Below, piece after piece: positions 1 to 11,392 of a stretch of 64,000 bases of DNA (the first letter of the stretch is position 1; the number at the start of each line of letters is the position of its first letter). The DNA is from Coccinella septempunctata (lineage: Eukaryota > Arthropoda > Insecta > Coleoptera > Coccinellidae). The notes below the pieces were generated by a model. It worked only from the letters and a program-made list of their open reading frames with translations. It searched no databases and had not been told where the DNA came from. Where the stretch lies: contig NC_058195.1 of the NCBI RefSeq assembly GCF_907165205.1, positions 6,076,001-6,140,000 of the forward strand, given 5' to 3'. Made by a program: the position numbers and the translations under genes.

Positions 1-613
1 GATGGAATTTCAGACGGAGCATAAATATTGCAATGGACTGGGTTATGATTTTTTGACGGGTAACATAAACGTCATTCTTTTGATGCTACCGTTTATCGCG
101 AAAATCAATATTAATCGCCCAAACTCGTCTCCAGTCTCTCACGAGTCTCTTATGAGTCTCGCAGTAGTCTCCTGATTATTTTGGAGAATGAAAAAGTTTT
201 GCTTCCGAATTTGAAAATTTTGCAATCATTTCTTCTTATGCATATCACTTTTTTCTATACAAGATTTCAGAATAACGAAAAAATAAGTTGTTTTAATCGA
301 AAATTTAATCATACTGATGAGATAGCATTCAGTGATAATAAACATGTTGATTCATAACTATTGGGACATACACTAAGAATCGAAATACAACGATACGACT
401 AAATATGCCTACAAAAGCTGTTGCTGTGGGAAAAACATTCAGGTTGTTAGTTGAACGACAATAGATTACAATTTTACAGCAAAAATAATTCACGTGTAGA
501 AATCGTATTCACCAACACAGCAACATTTTCCTGGCATTCTAAGAGATACTTTTCATGAATTGATAAAATTGAGAGTTTTCCTCTGAGACAATAATGGAGA
601 GTTTAATTGGTTT
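1..613. other. intergenic sequence, no gene seen
   Basis: AT-rich sequence without a supported reading frame. Positions about 126-175 carry a run of short GTCTC/GAGTCTC repeats; a related GTCTC/GAGAC-rich stretch lies near 3776-3840. Confidence 0.4.
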
Positions 614-1911
614 TACGAGGATATATTGGGAAATTCTTAGCCTACTATAGAACTAAACAAAATTTCAATGTCAGAATATTTTATTACTCAACATATTCTC
701 CTCTTAATTGGATACATTTATTACAGAGAATCTGCAACGTCTCTAGACCTCTCAAAAAAAAATGTTTCTTCTTGATCTGCAAACCAGACCTCCACAGCTT
801 TCATAACCTCCTCGTTGGAAGAAAATTTACGACCTTTTAAACTTTTTTTCAGTTGAGGAAAGAGATGATAGTCGGATGGAGCCAAATCTGGTGAATAAGG
901 GGGGTGTTCTAGTAATTCAAACCATAAATCACGAATTTTTTGCATGGCAACATGAGATTTTTGTGCAGGGGCGTTGTCCTGCAAAAACAAAACAGCTTTG
1001 GATAGCTTTCCGCGTCTTTTCTCTTCAATTTTTTCCCGGTAGAGTGGTCAGTAATGTCGAATAGTGATCTCCGGTAATTGTTGTACCCTTATCCAAAAAA
1101 TCAATCATGATTACTCCATGGCAATACCAAAAAACTGAAGCAAGAACTTTTCCTGCAGATTTTTGGACACGAAACTTCTTAGGTCTTGGAGAACCAGAGT
1201 GTCGCCATTCCATCGATTGTTGCTTTGTTTCTGGATCGAAGAAATGTAACCAAGTCTCATCCATAGTATCAATTCGGTTCAAGAAGTCTACATCGTTTTC
1301 AAATCGAGCACAGATCGAACGCGATGCTTCTACCCTTGCACGCCTTTGATCAACATTGAAACATTTGGGGATCCATTTTGCAGCAATTTTTCTCATGTCC
1401 AAATTGACGTGAACTATATGATGAACGCCTTCGTATGAAATATTCAGTACTTCAGATATCAGTAAGCCCAATTCGACGGTCTGATAAAATCATGTCGTGA
1501 ACTGCTTCGGTATTTTCGGGGACTGACACAGAAACTGGCCTTCCCGATCGGTCATCATTTTCAATGGAAAATTTACCTCTTTTGAGGCTTGCAGTCCAAT
1601 TTTTCACGGTTGCATACGAAGGACATTGATCACCAAGGGTATTAAGCATATATTTGTAAATCTGCTCACCTCTTAACCCTTTTAAATACAGGTATCTACT
1701 TGATGATAGCTCGATACCAAAATTTTTCGATTTCCACAATTTCGGTGAACATCTTCTTTCTTTTAATTTATTGCGTAACTCTGCTTTACTCTTTTGACCT
1801 CAAACTTCACACTGACACTTCTAATGAGTTATTGTTCGTTGCTATGGTAACGCAATATTTTTTTAATGCATGGAACTGGTCTAGGCAACTAGATATCAGT
1901 ACATCCTCGTA
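614..1911 (-). mobile_element. mariner element, copy 1 (near full length)
   Basis: The ends carry imperfect terminal inverted repeats that both begin TACGAGGAT(A/G)TA, the left at 614 and the right ending at 1911. The total is about 1.3 kb, the usual mariner size. The terminal TA is the expected mariner target site. Transposase fragments on the minus strand fill the interior. The element lies 42 bases from the donor side of the takeout-like exon at 1954-2139, so it probably sits in that gene's intron. Confidence 0.93.
721..1739 (-). pseudogene. mariner transposase, frameshifted (copy 1)
   Basis: Three minus-strand frames (1739-1452, 1471-1025, 990-721) give successive parts of one mariner transposase. 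The N-terminal part has the helix-turn-helix region with the motif PSYATVKNW. The middle part has TMDETW, which holds the first catalytic Asp. The C-terminal part has LQDNAPAQKS (second Asp) and YSPDLAPSDYH (third Asp), consistent with the D,D34D triad. Frame changes near 1460 and 1000 break the protein, so this copy cannot make an intact enzyme. The sequence looks closest to irritans-like mariners, but I assign no subfamily firmly. Confidence 0.9.
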
Positions 1912-1953
1912 TTATTTTATTGTAACGTAACCGAATGCAACCAAAATACTCAC

Positions 1954-2139
1954 GTGGCTCTTCCCTCATGTGCAACAGGTAGAAACTCCTGCAATCTGGC
2001 GTTGTTCGCCCCATACTCCCCCTCCACGTTCAGGGATCCCAGATTCAACTGGAAGTCCAAACAGAGCATCCCCAAATGCGCCCTTAATTGATTTATTCTG
2101 AAGTCGGGGACCCAAGCTAGTTGCAAATTTCGCAGTTCG
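1954..2139 (-). CDS. internal exon resembling takeout/JHBP family (partial gene)
   Basis: On the minus strand a TTTTCAG acceptor ends just before 2139 and a GTGAGTATT donor follows 1954. Between them one frame is open for 61 codons, with one base before the first codon and two after the last. The frame is more GC-rich than its surroundings. It reads through a leucine-rich stretch, then LNVEGEYGANNARLQEFLP. This resembles the middle of takeout/juvenile-hormone-binding-like proteins, where an alternating strand, a G-x-Y motif and a following LP recur. Those proteins are secreted carriers of small hydrophobic ligands. I did not find neighbouring exons with certainty: the downstream side is occupied by mariner copy 1 and the window edge. 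The gene may be incomplete here or decayed. The splice sites and open frame are seen directly; the family call is an inference. Confidence 0.42.
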
Positions 2140-2552
2140 CTGAAAATTAGAGACTATTAGTTCAGATTCTACCCGCACCTTCAAACTGCTTTATGATTCG
2201 ATTACTTTTGTAATTAGATGAATGAGCAAAGAGGTGCAATTTCGGAGAATGGAATCAGAGCGGCAGCTTGAATGATGCCGGCGTCAAAGCTCTCAGGAGG
2301 TTTTTCGGTATACGATTTCTTTTTGAAAGTCTCGGATTACGTTTAATTACACCCCTGGAATTCGTCGAGGAAGTTTCACGAGGATTATTGGGATACGAAA
2401 TGATGGAGGCTGTGGAGAATTGACGGTAAACACACAGAGGAAAGGAAAAAATAAGTCGCATCTTATTATTAAAAGCTGAATGGCAGTCTTGTAGTCTGGT
2501 GGTTCATAACGTTTTGTGAAAGCGGAATATTTAAATCTAAGTACCTTTATTA
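2140..2552. other. probable intron or intergenic sequence
   Basis: A 68-codon minus-strand frame (2461-2255) is open, but it shows no recognisable domain and I treat it as chance. Nothing else is supported here. Confidence 0.3.
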
Positions 2553-3249
2553 TACAGGGTTTGTCTTTTACTCGTATAAATATTTCAGCAGTAGATTCTT
2601 GAAGTCAAAAGAAACACTGTTTTCCTATACCATTTTTTCAAATTCGGCCCTGATAAAAAGATATTTTAAGTTTTCATAATGAGCTGTGCCACCCTTGGAA
2701 TTACAAAATTACCTTCAGAATAACCAGCTGAATCTGTGACACTACACATCTGTGGATCCTTTGAACAGAGTTGTATTCAGCCGAAACTACCCAATTTTTC
2801 AAATTTCACAGATACTTATTAATATTTGAACATCAAATTACTTGAAAACTGAGCATTATACGAGAAAATATGAAGAATACTTTTATTTTACAAAACGTTC
2901 AAATATTCGTTAGATAACGTATTTCTTAGTTTCTAGAGTTGGGTTCTTTTAATTTTTTGTACTTTTATGGGACGTAATGGTCATAATGAAAAAACTGGAA
3001 GACGTGGGTGATATCTTGTGCTCGAAATAGATTCATCAAATAAATGAAAAACTATATTCCCAAATTCATTTCATTCGAGAAATCCGTTTGTGAAGTATAA
3101 CTAGAAACAACATTTTTTTATGGTTTTTCAACAGCCTGCGTCTTTTAAACAGAGCCGATTCGAAAAAAATGTAAATGGAAAAAGGCTTTTTTTCGACCTC
3201 CATAATCTACTCTTGAAATATTTGTACGGGTCAAAGACTCACCCTGTAT
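2553..3249. repeat. MITE-like element, family M1 copy 1
   Basis: The left end reads TACAGGGTTTGTCTTTTACT and the right end is the inverse of TACAGGGTGAGTCTTTGACC. Inside each end is the block ATATTTCAGCAGTAGATTCT or its inverse. The body is about 0.7 kb and non-coding. The same ends occur at 32861, 36734 and 40000. This is a non-autonomous terminal-inverted-repeat element; the parent transposon is not visible. Confidence 0.75.
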
Positions 3250-4909
3250 AAAGCCTTTCATTCACATAACTGAATTGTGAAGGGTTCAGCTGTATTCCAT
3301 TCATTTTAGTTATTAATTTTTTGTCTTTTTCAAGCCGTTTCATTCATATTAGCTACCATCTAGTTAATTCAAAATCTGCCCATGTTATAAACTGTTTGAA
3401 TGAATTGAGTTGGGGAAATTTAAAGAATCTATTTTGAGAGGGCACCTGACATTACACTGGACAATGTATGAAAGAAACAGTCTTTTGAAGTAGCAGTATA
3501 CTATTTGGACATTGCCTTAGGAAATTTTCATTCATATTCTACATAAACATAACCTGAAAGTTTTCACCAATTACGTCCGTCTTAATATGTTTATTGCAGT
3601 TGAGTGAAAATAATGAATCTGATCTCGATCATTGTGATAAAATTGTCCATGCAAATTATTTTTTCGAGCTTTTGAAATCTTGTATAAAAAAAATTGAAAA
3701 AAAGTGATAAGAATGAGAAAAAATGATACCAAAGTTTCCAAATTCGCAAGCAAACTCCTTTATTTAAATATTAACGAGACTACGAAACCTCTACGAGACC
3801 GAGAAAAGTCTCGTCAATGAAATACCAAGTCTCATCTCGATAAAGATATTGTTCGATGAGTTTTATCATTCATTTTTAGAGAAAACAGTTCAACCAATCG
3901 AAACAAGGAATAGTATGTTTTTGACGCACATTGGGTCTTCGGAATATTGCCTTAAATTTGCAAAATACTGAATGATGAATGTATGAGATGATTCTGTTTG
4001 AGGATTTTGGTGCAAATTTGGACCCTGATGTAACAATTCCCAGTTTAGGGAATTACGCACGATGAATTCTAGGAGCATAATTGTTAAGCATTATTCATTT
4101 AAACTGAAACTCCACTAGCAAAACAGATGTGACCTAAATCTCTCTTTAGTCTCTGCGACTATTCCTTAAGCTTTAAATTCAACTTGGCATTTTCAAGAGT
4201 GTTTTTCTCATTTCGTGGGATTGGCATCCAGCACGTTATGTAACACTTTCTGTATAGAGATTCGCCAAAATCTTGTGGCATTCCTGAATTTATTAAATTC
4301 GTTACGTTGCATCCAATCCAGTCGAATAAACTGGAACAATCGATACTCCCATGCGATCTATCTACCCAGTCCTTCCAAATCTCCGAATTACCATAGGAAA
4401 ATAACTGGGACACATCTGCAATCCCGGTTTTTTCCTGCAAGATATTTATTCAGCATATCTGAGAAACCTTGCGGGAGACAGAACAAAAGAAGGCAATGTC
4501 ACCTTCGTCCAAGCAAACAAAACCACTCAAGTTGTCATTCATAGGAGAGTGTGTCCTCTCGAGAAACTAATTGGACACATTCTGCGAAATCGTCTTGTTA
4601 AACATTGAAAACAGGAGAGTACGTGGATGGACCGGTGAGTGTGTTTGATGTAGGCTGAATTGACAGGACGAAAAAATTGAGGTTGCTGCAGGAAATGTTT
4701 ATTTTCAGTATGATACGCTGGTGGATAGGTTCGAAATGAACTTTATTGACGGGGATAGGATGTCAGAGAAATGGAACGTTGGATGGAGATGTTCAGTTTC
4801 TCAAGACAATGGAAGTTCTGATTCAATAATCATCTTGAGTATTCGGTGAATATTCATTTGTACAAGACCTCTATGAGCCCAAGAGATTGCATGCAAATTG
4901 AGTAAAATT
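3250..4909. other. intergenic sequence, no supported gene
   Basis: Overlapping frames of 93 codons (minus, 4440-4159) and 109 codons (plus, 4215-4544) are open across the same stretch. Neither has a recognisable domain, signal peptide or splice context, so I do not call a gene. Confidence 0.35.
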
Positions 4910-5540
4910 GTTGCACAAAACGGTTGCACCTAGATGGATGAAATTCTCATTTATTACTAGAAAATATGCTCTTTCAGAATATGTATCACATTTCTATGTA
5001 CGGTTACTTTTATTGAGAGATAAACGACTCGAAAGCTGACCTTCGAAAAATCCTGAAAAAGATGGGTTCAGTTAAAAATTCGTCCAGAAAGAACGGTAGC
5101 ACTGAGATAGAGAAAATTTTCAGATTTATCACTAGAAGAGTTGCTCTTTCAGAATATGTATCAGATTCACATCTAAGATTACTTTTATTGAGATATAAAC
5201 GACTCGAAAGCTGACCTTCGAAAAATCCTGAAAAAGCTAGGTTCAGTTAAAAATTCGTCAAGACCGAACAGTTGCGCCAAGATCGAGGAAATTTTCAAAT
5301 TTATTACCAGGAGAGTTGCTCCTTCAGAATGTGTATACATTTCCATCTACGGATACTTTTATTGAGAGATAAATGACTCGAAAGCTGACCTTCGAAAAAT
5401 CCTGAAAAAGATGGGTTCAGTTAAAACTTTGTCAAGACCAAACGGTTGAGCCGAGATTGATGATATTCTCAGATTTATTACTAGAAGAGTTGCTCTCTCT
5501 GAATATGTATCACATTTGCATCTACGGTTACTTTTATTGA
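4910..5540. repeat. 174-bp satellite-like tandem array 1 (about 3.6 units)
   Basis: A marker (GGTTCAGTT) recurs at 5066, 5241 and 5415, a period of 174-175 bases. Each unit also has CTCAGATTTATTACTAG, GAGTTGCTC and GAATATGTATCA in the same order. Units differ by scattered substitutions. The same unit forms the larger array at 52392-53612. Confidence 0.9.
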
Positions 5541-6391
5541 TACTCCAAACATCCAAACATTATTTTGGAGCCAATCACTAATTTCTAACGTTATCAGATT
5601 TTTACTTTTGGAAGTAATATGTGAATAATTTCTCTTCTGAGAGCCAAGAAGGCTTGAAACATTGCAGTACCTGGAAGTTGACTTTTCTGCCGTTAGGAAT
5701 TGAATATTGTTCTCAGAAATCACTTACATCATTGTTTCTCCTATGGGATGTATAACATCGTCTAAAGTATGGAAGCATTGCTTTTTCTCTTGTCTATGGT
5801 ATGACAAAGTATCATTTTTGAATGCCTGAAATATAAAAATGCATTTTTACATGCAGTCAGACATTCACAATAAAACATTGAAGTCGTTAACTATACAACA
5901 GGCGAATGAAGAAGGTACCTAGTAATAAATTATTAACAGATTCGATAATATAGTGGATAATATATCACCAAGCCCTGAGTCAGTGACATAAATCATTTGC
6001 GAGTGAATTAATAAACTCATTAAATATTGTGATATGAACATCTTTTTTACGACCTATTAAATAATTAAGCAGTATTTCATTTGTGGATAGTTATGCTGGA
6101 TTTATTCCAATTCCTCTATGGCTAAGTTTCCGTAGAGAGTTTTGATTTATCTGAGACTTCTTCAGTACCAAAATGACATAGAGTGAGTAAAGAGTAACAC
6201 ACAACATGTATATCTTCGGTGCCTACAGTTTGTGATAAATGCAGATCACTTATTGGCAACTTTTTGTGCCAGAAGTGGATGAATATTTTATTGCTGAACG
6301 GAAAGAGTTAATCTCTCCTCTCTGCATATGTTAATGTTGAAAATCCAAATGAATATATTGACTATATAGTGTTTTCCTCGACCTAACTCAC
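5541..6391. other. intergenic sequence, no gene seen
   Basis: AT-rich. An 80-codon minus-strand frame spans the satellite border and looks like chance. No promoter, RNA gene or element end is recognised. Confidence 0.35.
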
Positions 6392-6529
6392 CCTAATCAA
6401 ACTCTCCTCAAAATGTGGAGTTATTTCGTGGATCAGCGCCCCCAGCTCGCCATCCAGCTCATCCACAAACTCCAGATTCTTCAAAATCATTTCGACACAC
6501 TCACAACCGAAGCACAAACAACACAGCAC
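6392..6529 (-). other. candidate coding exon, unknown function
   Basis: This short stretch is clearly more GC-rich than its flanks. On the minus strand a plausible branch point and acceptor (CTACTAAT then TTGTAG) precede 46 open codons, and an AGG|GTGAGT donor follows. The translation includes KNLEFVDELDGELGALIHE, an acidic and probably helical segment, preceded by four cysteines. The plus strand of the same stretch is also open for 54 codons from an ATG at 6413, so the strand is uncertain. The donor favours minus. It is on the same strand as the exon at 1954-2139, but its phase (0) does not join that exon directly. I do not recognise the family. Confidence 0.3.
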
Positions 6530-6879
6530 CTTCTACAACTCGCATTAGTAGCAGCACAATGGATATCTCAGAGATAAGATAAATAAAAAGGCATAGCAAT
6601 TGGAAGACTATCGAGAACTAATGGAAATATTCACGTCTTATCATAAAGCGTTCCTAATTTTCATAATCATTCAAGAAATATACAGGTGCGCAGCACTTAA
6701 CCTGCAATATCTTGCGTTGAAGCAATAATAATAACTGCCGACGCTGCAATACATTTTTGAACCAATTCCCGATTTGGTTTAGTGGACCTTGGAATTGATG
6801 AATTTATAAACGAGCTACGATCATTAAATTGCTTCATTCTCGATAGAGGAATTCAGTTTCGCTCGCAGCTAACCGCAAA

Positions 6880-7071
6880 ATGATTTCTTTCGTTCTTTTG
6901 CTTTCTCTCCTTTCGTTATGTCATAGAGAATTGGGCGTTCTACTTCCGAAAGACATGCAGCAAGGCTTACAAAAAAAACGCCGACGAAAATGGAACGAAC
7001 TCTCTTCTGTTTCGAAATGTCCTACTAACGAAGGAATTCTCATCGTTTTGGTAAAAAGCGATGTACAATGA
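6880..7071 (+). CDS. possible small secreted protein or first exon, unknown
   Basis: An ATG at 6880 opens a 63-codon frame. It starts with a leucine-rich hydrophobic segment (MISFVLLLSLLSLCHRELG) that looks like a signal peptide. A basic stretch (KKRRRK) follows around residues 32-37. An initiator-like TCAGTT lies about 30 bases upstream. Possible donors (TTG|GTAAAA near 7048 and TGA|GTAAGG near 7070) mean it could also be a first exon that splices on. There is no family match I can name, and chance is a real alternative. Confidence 0.22.
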   Translation: MISFVLLLSLLSLCHRELGVLLPKDMQQGLQKKRRRKWNELSSVSKCPTNEGILIVLVKSDVQ

Positions 7072-7939
7072 GTAAGGTATGTTCGGTGAATTCATCGTGA
7101 ATTTTTTGCTGAGTGAGTACAAGGAAAATATTCAAAGGGCATATCTCGCACGAGTATGCTTCCATATAAATTTTTTTAGAGGGAACCTCGTATTTTAGAT
7201 GGAGTTTAAACCCGGTTTCTTTTGTCAAAGGACGGATTATATCTTCATTTGTAAGTTAAGTCTATATTATCCAAGTTGAAATTGGTTGTTCCATCTCATA
7301 AATCCACTTTGATCGTGTTTATTCGACGTAGATAACTGTAAGCTATTTATTCCTGCCGGCAAGTTATATACAGGGTTATCCGAACTCAAACACACCATCA
7401 GATGTATAATTCGGTATTCAAAAATCGTTTACGTCTTCTTCAATTTATTAACGATTTCTATCAACTCTTGGGACTATTCAGATCTTTCAATGTGAGGTAA
7501 CTATTGTTGTTAAGATATTTTATACAATTTTCCTTCTAATCGACCTGATAGATGTCAAGACTTTGCTCCGTAAAGCTTGTTCTGTCCTATAGCAACCATG
7601 ATGAATTTTTCTATTGAAAAAAAATTAACAATATTATTTGTATTCACCATTACAATGTGAGCTGGTCCACAATATTAATCACCATATTCTTTTTAGTATG
7701 ACTGACAGTTCACTTGAAAATATTGTTAAAAAATATTTTTCCATTTTGGTGTGATGCTGAAATCATTTTTGAATGGAAAAAATCAATATATTTGCCATTG
7801 GAGAAAAAGTAAAAGGCGAGAAAAATTAATTTACTCAATGACGATGAAATTGAAGTATTTCTTGAACTGGATGATCCTGATATGTGAATGTTTAGGTGGT
7901 GGCACCTGCCTATAAAGTAATTCGACTAAACAGACAAAC
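7072..7939. other. intergenic sequence, no gene seen
   Basis: AT-rich, with no open frame of interest, RNA gene or element end recognised. Confidence 0.35.
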
Positions 7940-8847
7940 GTGGATAGCTTTCCGCGTCTTTTCTCTTTAATTTTTTCCCGTAGAGTGCTCAGTAATGTCG
8001 AATAGTAATCTCCGGTTATTGTTCTACCCTAATGCATAAAATCAATCATGATTACTCCATGGCAATCCCAAAAAACTGAAGCAAGAACTTTTCCAGCAGA
8101 TTTTTGGACACGAAATTTCTTAGGTCTTGGAGAACCAGAGTGTCGTCATTCCATCGATTGTTGCTTTGATTCTGGATCGTAGAAATGTACCCAAGTATCA
8201 TCCATAGTAACAATTCGGTTTAAGAAGTCTACATAGTTTTCAAATCGAGCACAGATCGAACGCGATGTTTCTACCCTTGCACGCTCTTGATAAACATTCA
8301 AACATTTGGGGTTCCATTTTGCAGCAATTTTTCTCATGTCCAAATTGACGTGAACTATAAGATGAATGCGTTCGTATGAAATATTCAGTGCTTCAGATAT
8401 CCGTTTGAGTCCAATTCGACGTCTGATAAAATCATGTCATGAACTGCATCGATATTTTCGTGGACTGACATAGAAACTAACCTTCCCGATCGGTCATCCT
8501 CTTCAATGAAAAATTTACCTCTTTTGAAGCTTGCAGTCCAATTTTTCACGGTCGCATACGAAGGACATTGATCACCAAGGGTATTAAGCATATCTTAGTA
8601 AATCTGCTTACCTCTTAACCCTTTTAAACACAGATGATGGCTCGATGTTCCAATATTTCGATTTTCACAATTTCGGTCGACATCTTCTTTGTTTCTTTTA
8701 ATGTATTGCGCAACTCTGGTTTACTTTTTTGACCTCAAACTTCAAACTGACACTTCTAATGAGTTATTGTTCGTTGCTATGGTAACGAAATATTTTTTTT
8801 ATGCATGGAACTGGTCTAGGCTAACTAGATATCAATGCATCCTAGTA
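7940..8847 (-). mobile_element. mariner element, copy 2 (truncated)
   Basis: Homologous to mariner copy 1. It keeps the transposase 5' half and the upstream terminal repeat, ending TAGATATCAATGCATCCTAGTA at 8847. It stops abruptly near 7940, so the C-terminal catalytic part (second and third Asp) and the other terminal repeat are gone. The surviving fragments (8591-8385 and 8343-8146, minus) contain the PSYATVKNW and TMDDTW regions. In the second, the usual Glu after the first Asp has become Asp. Confidence 0.92.
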
Positions 8848-9649
8848 TATGGACTATTTCTATAGGTGTAAGTACTCGAAAAGCAAAGTTTTTAAAACCA
8901 AACCAGAAGAAGGTTTGTCAGTTTGTTAATGGACAAGATTTTCAGCATTTATTGAAGGAACATGCTTTAGTGTATGTCACATAGATCAGATGTTAGAAAC
9001 TCGAACTCTACATCTGAAACGAGGTTCCTAAAATACCCAAATGAGGTTTTTTCAAATTGAGATCGGTATTCCTCTATAGAGAGTTTTCATTTGCCCGTTC
9101 ACTCATGTAGCACCCTGTATACCATGTACCTACTTACACAAAATCCCATTCCGTTATAGGTCCACTGCTCTCAGGATATGCTCGATGAAATTCCAACCAA
9201 CAAATCGTCCATACAAGATTCAAACATCCCAGACTTGGGCAAATATCCCAACTTCAAACTGTTTATCTGAAGGTCTGCTCAAAATCGCGAACTCCACAGA
9301 AACCCTCAAGTCTCGCAATATTTGCCCTCTGCGAATGACTCCATTTTATTGCTCTTCGCAACAATTGAATTTCGGAGTAACGTGATAAGTTTGTTCTTCA
9401 GGCTCGTTAATTTCCTGGAAAATTTGGCTCAGTAGCCGCTTTATGGCAGGGCGATGTCGTATCTTGAAATGGGTCTTTAATTATACGAAAATTAGACGGG
9501 ACGTCATCAAGCAGAAAGCCATTTATGCAGGAAGCTGATAGGGCTTCGATATGAGAATGATTTCTGGATAGAAGTTAAATTATCATCTCTCCCTTCAGGG
9601 ACGAAGTCAGATTTGATTGGAAAAGGAGCTTGTTGTTGTCATATGACCC
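8848..9649. other. intergenic sequence
   Basis: A 66-codon plus frame (9185-9385) has no recognisable domain. Around 9108 an inverse ACAGGGTGCT end occurs, like those at 17466 and 29746, and may be a MITE terminus. No gene is supported. Confidence 0.3.
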
Positions 9650-9729
9650 TCTCAAAGAAGGTCATCTTTGTGTCTTTGCTGTATTGTTGTAATCGGAACT
9701 CATAAGCCTCAAAAGTAACAGGTCGCAGA

Positions 9730-9930
9730 ACAAGGAATGGCGTTGAGAGATGGTTCTCCGCTCTGCTTTCAGCTCCCAATGGGCTTGCACACCAACCAAG
9801 AATCGTACTCATAGCACGGGTAGAACCCATGCGGTATGGGGAGTCTCTCCTTTTTTGATTTTGGTGGATCACGAGCTTGCGCATCAGCTAGCATTGATGG
9901 GCCGGGACGGTGTGGGTTGAAGCTGAGCTT
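9730..9930. repeat. GC-rich dispersed repeat, family G copy 1
   Basis: Contains GGTTCTCCGCTCTGCTTTC, then a GCTCCCAATGGGCTTGCACA block and ACCAACCAAGAATCGTACT. The same series of blocks occurs twice in a row at 47218-47400. Frames that are open here (for example 9639-9884 minus) are probably a result of the GC content. The source element is unknown. Confidence 0.6.
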
Positions 9931-9995
9931 CCAAGTTAACAGTACGAAGTGTTGGCTCACCCTTGGACTCTTTACACGTCTTTTCCGCAGCGAAA

Positions 9996-10871
9996 AAATA
10001 TATATTTCAAGAACGATGACCTATTTTCATGTGAGAAAGAGATTCCAATATGCTAAATGACTCAGACTATTGATTAGGATATACCATGCTTCAGAATTCG
10101 GATATAAATTTAAAAAAAAATAAAATATACTTGTCACAAGTCACCCACCGAGTTAGGAGGCTTGGGACACAAGAAAAATCCATTGAGTACTCAACTCTCA
10201 AATGAAATAGGTGACTTGGGACGGTGTATAGTTTTGTTAAATTAGAATTTGTGATTATATAGTTGAAATTCGGTAAGGAAATTAAATGATAAACCCCTAT
10301 TACAGCGAAAGTAAATATATACTCAAATGTAAAAAAACTTAACAAAACAAGGGAACTCTGATTTCTTTCATTTTTTGGTGATTTCTTTGTGGAAATAACG
10401 TAAATAATAATATCCTGCGAAAAATCTGTATATTTCCTGCTGCCAATGCGCCGCTTGTATCTATTCGGCATTGTCCCAAGTCACCCTATGAAACAACAAA
10501 ATAAATGAATGAGATCCGTGTTGGCATTTGATTTGTAAACAACCTTGTTTCATGACATATCTAATATCCCACGTATCCAGAAAAAAATTACACATGCACA
10601 AAGTGAAACATATGTACAAGATACTAGAAAGTATAAGGGCCATAAAAACGCGCTTTTAGTCTCCTGAATTCGTTAATTTTTCCCGTCAATTCAAACGCTC
10701 TGGTCACGGCAAACTCAACAGGAATTAATTGTTAAACTAACCGAAAATACGCTACACCTACACAATCTTATAAGTTTGTCCCTCCACTCATAAATGGTAA
10801 GAAACAGATAAATCTGCAAGGGGGGTAATTGTCCCAAGTTACAGGACTGTCCCAAGTCACCCGAATCTACC
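9996..10871 (-). mobile_element. pogo/Tigger-like non-autonomous element, copy A (one end missing)
   Basis: Homologous over nearly its whole length to the copies at 49119 and 60086, in the same orientation as the latter. The right end keeps GTCCCAAGTCACCCGAATC (about 10848-10867). The left terminal repeat seen in the others is absent, with homology starting near 9996. A minus-strand ATG at 10471 opens MPNRYKRRIGSRKYTDF, the start of a pogo/Tigger-like psq-type DNA-binding region. Homology to a transposase is lost after about 30 codons. Extra copies of the terminal motif, such as TGTCCCAAGTCACCC at 10472, lie inside. Confidence 0.75.
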
Positions 10872-11392
10872 GAAATTCAGCAGAAAAAAATTCAGCAAGC
10901 TTTCCTGAATAAAAAGCGGTACCTACTAGATATTCTCATTCAAGAAGAGTTCAATTCACCCCCATCCCTTAAAAGTTTACGGGGTTTTTCTCTCGAATAT
11001 CTGTCGTTCTCCGTTCCAAACGAACAGAACGATTTATTATTCCATAAACATCCATCTAAAAAGGGAATACGCCTGACGTGACCCATTTAATGTTTCATAA
11101 TTCGACACGAAACATCTCGATCGTCTGAGAATAGAACAACCACACGGCATAAATAATAAAATAACCCAATTTTCATTGGAATTACCTGGCTCAATCGGTA
11201 AAATGTCTAATCACTGGTATGTCCTGCCAGAAATATTCGAGGCAGTGAGAATCTGAAAAATGCAAGCTCGTGTAAATTGGATTCGTCTGGCCAATTCTCC
11301 TACCCAATGGTAGGTGGCGCTAGTCTATCTTATAATCTCACTAGCTCAAACCCGAGCAATATTTCTTAGTGGAACGCTCTATAATCTATAAC
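10872..11392. other. intergenic sequence, no gene seen
   Basis: No supported frame or RNA gene. It separates the pogo-like copy from the P-like element. Confidence 0.35.

Noticed and set aside
313..335. ACTGATGAGATAGC as a hammerhead start
   Set aside because: No GAAA segment or second stem follows at the right distance.
4159..4544. Overlapping 93- and 109-codon frames on opposite strands
   Set aside because: No domain, no splice or promoter context; length is possible by chance.
9185..9385. 66-codon frame and its opposite-strand shadow as a takeout exon
   Set aside because: Splice sites are weak and the resemblance was too slight to support.
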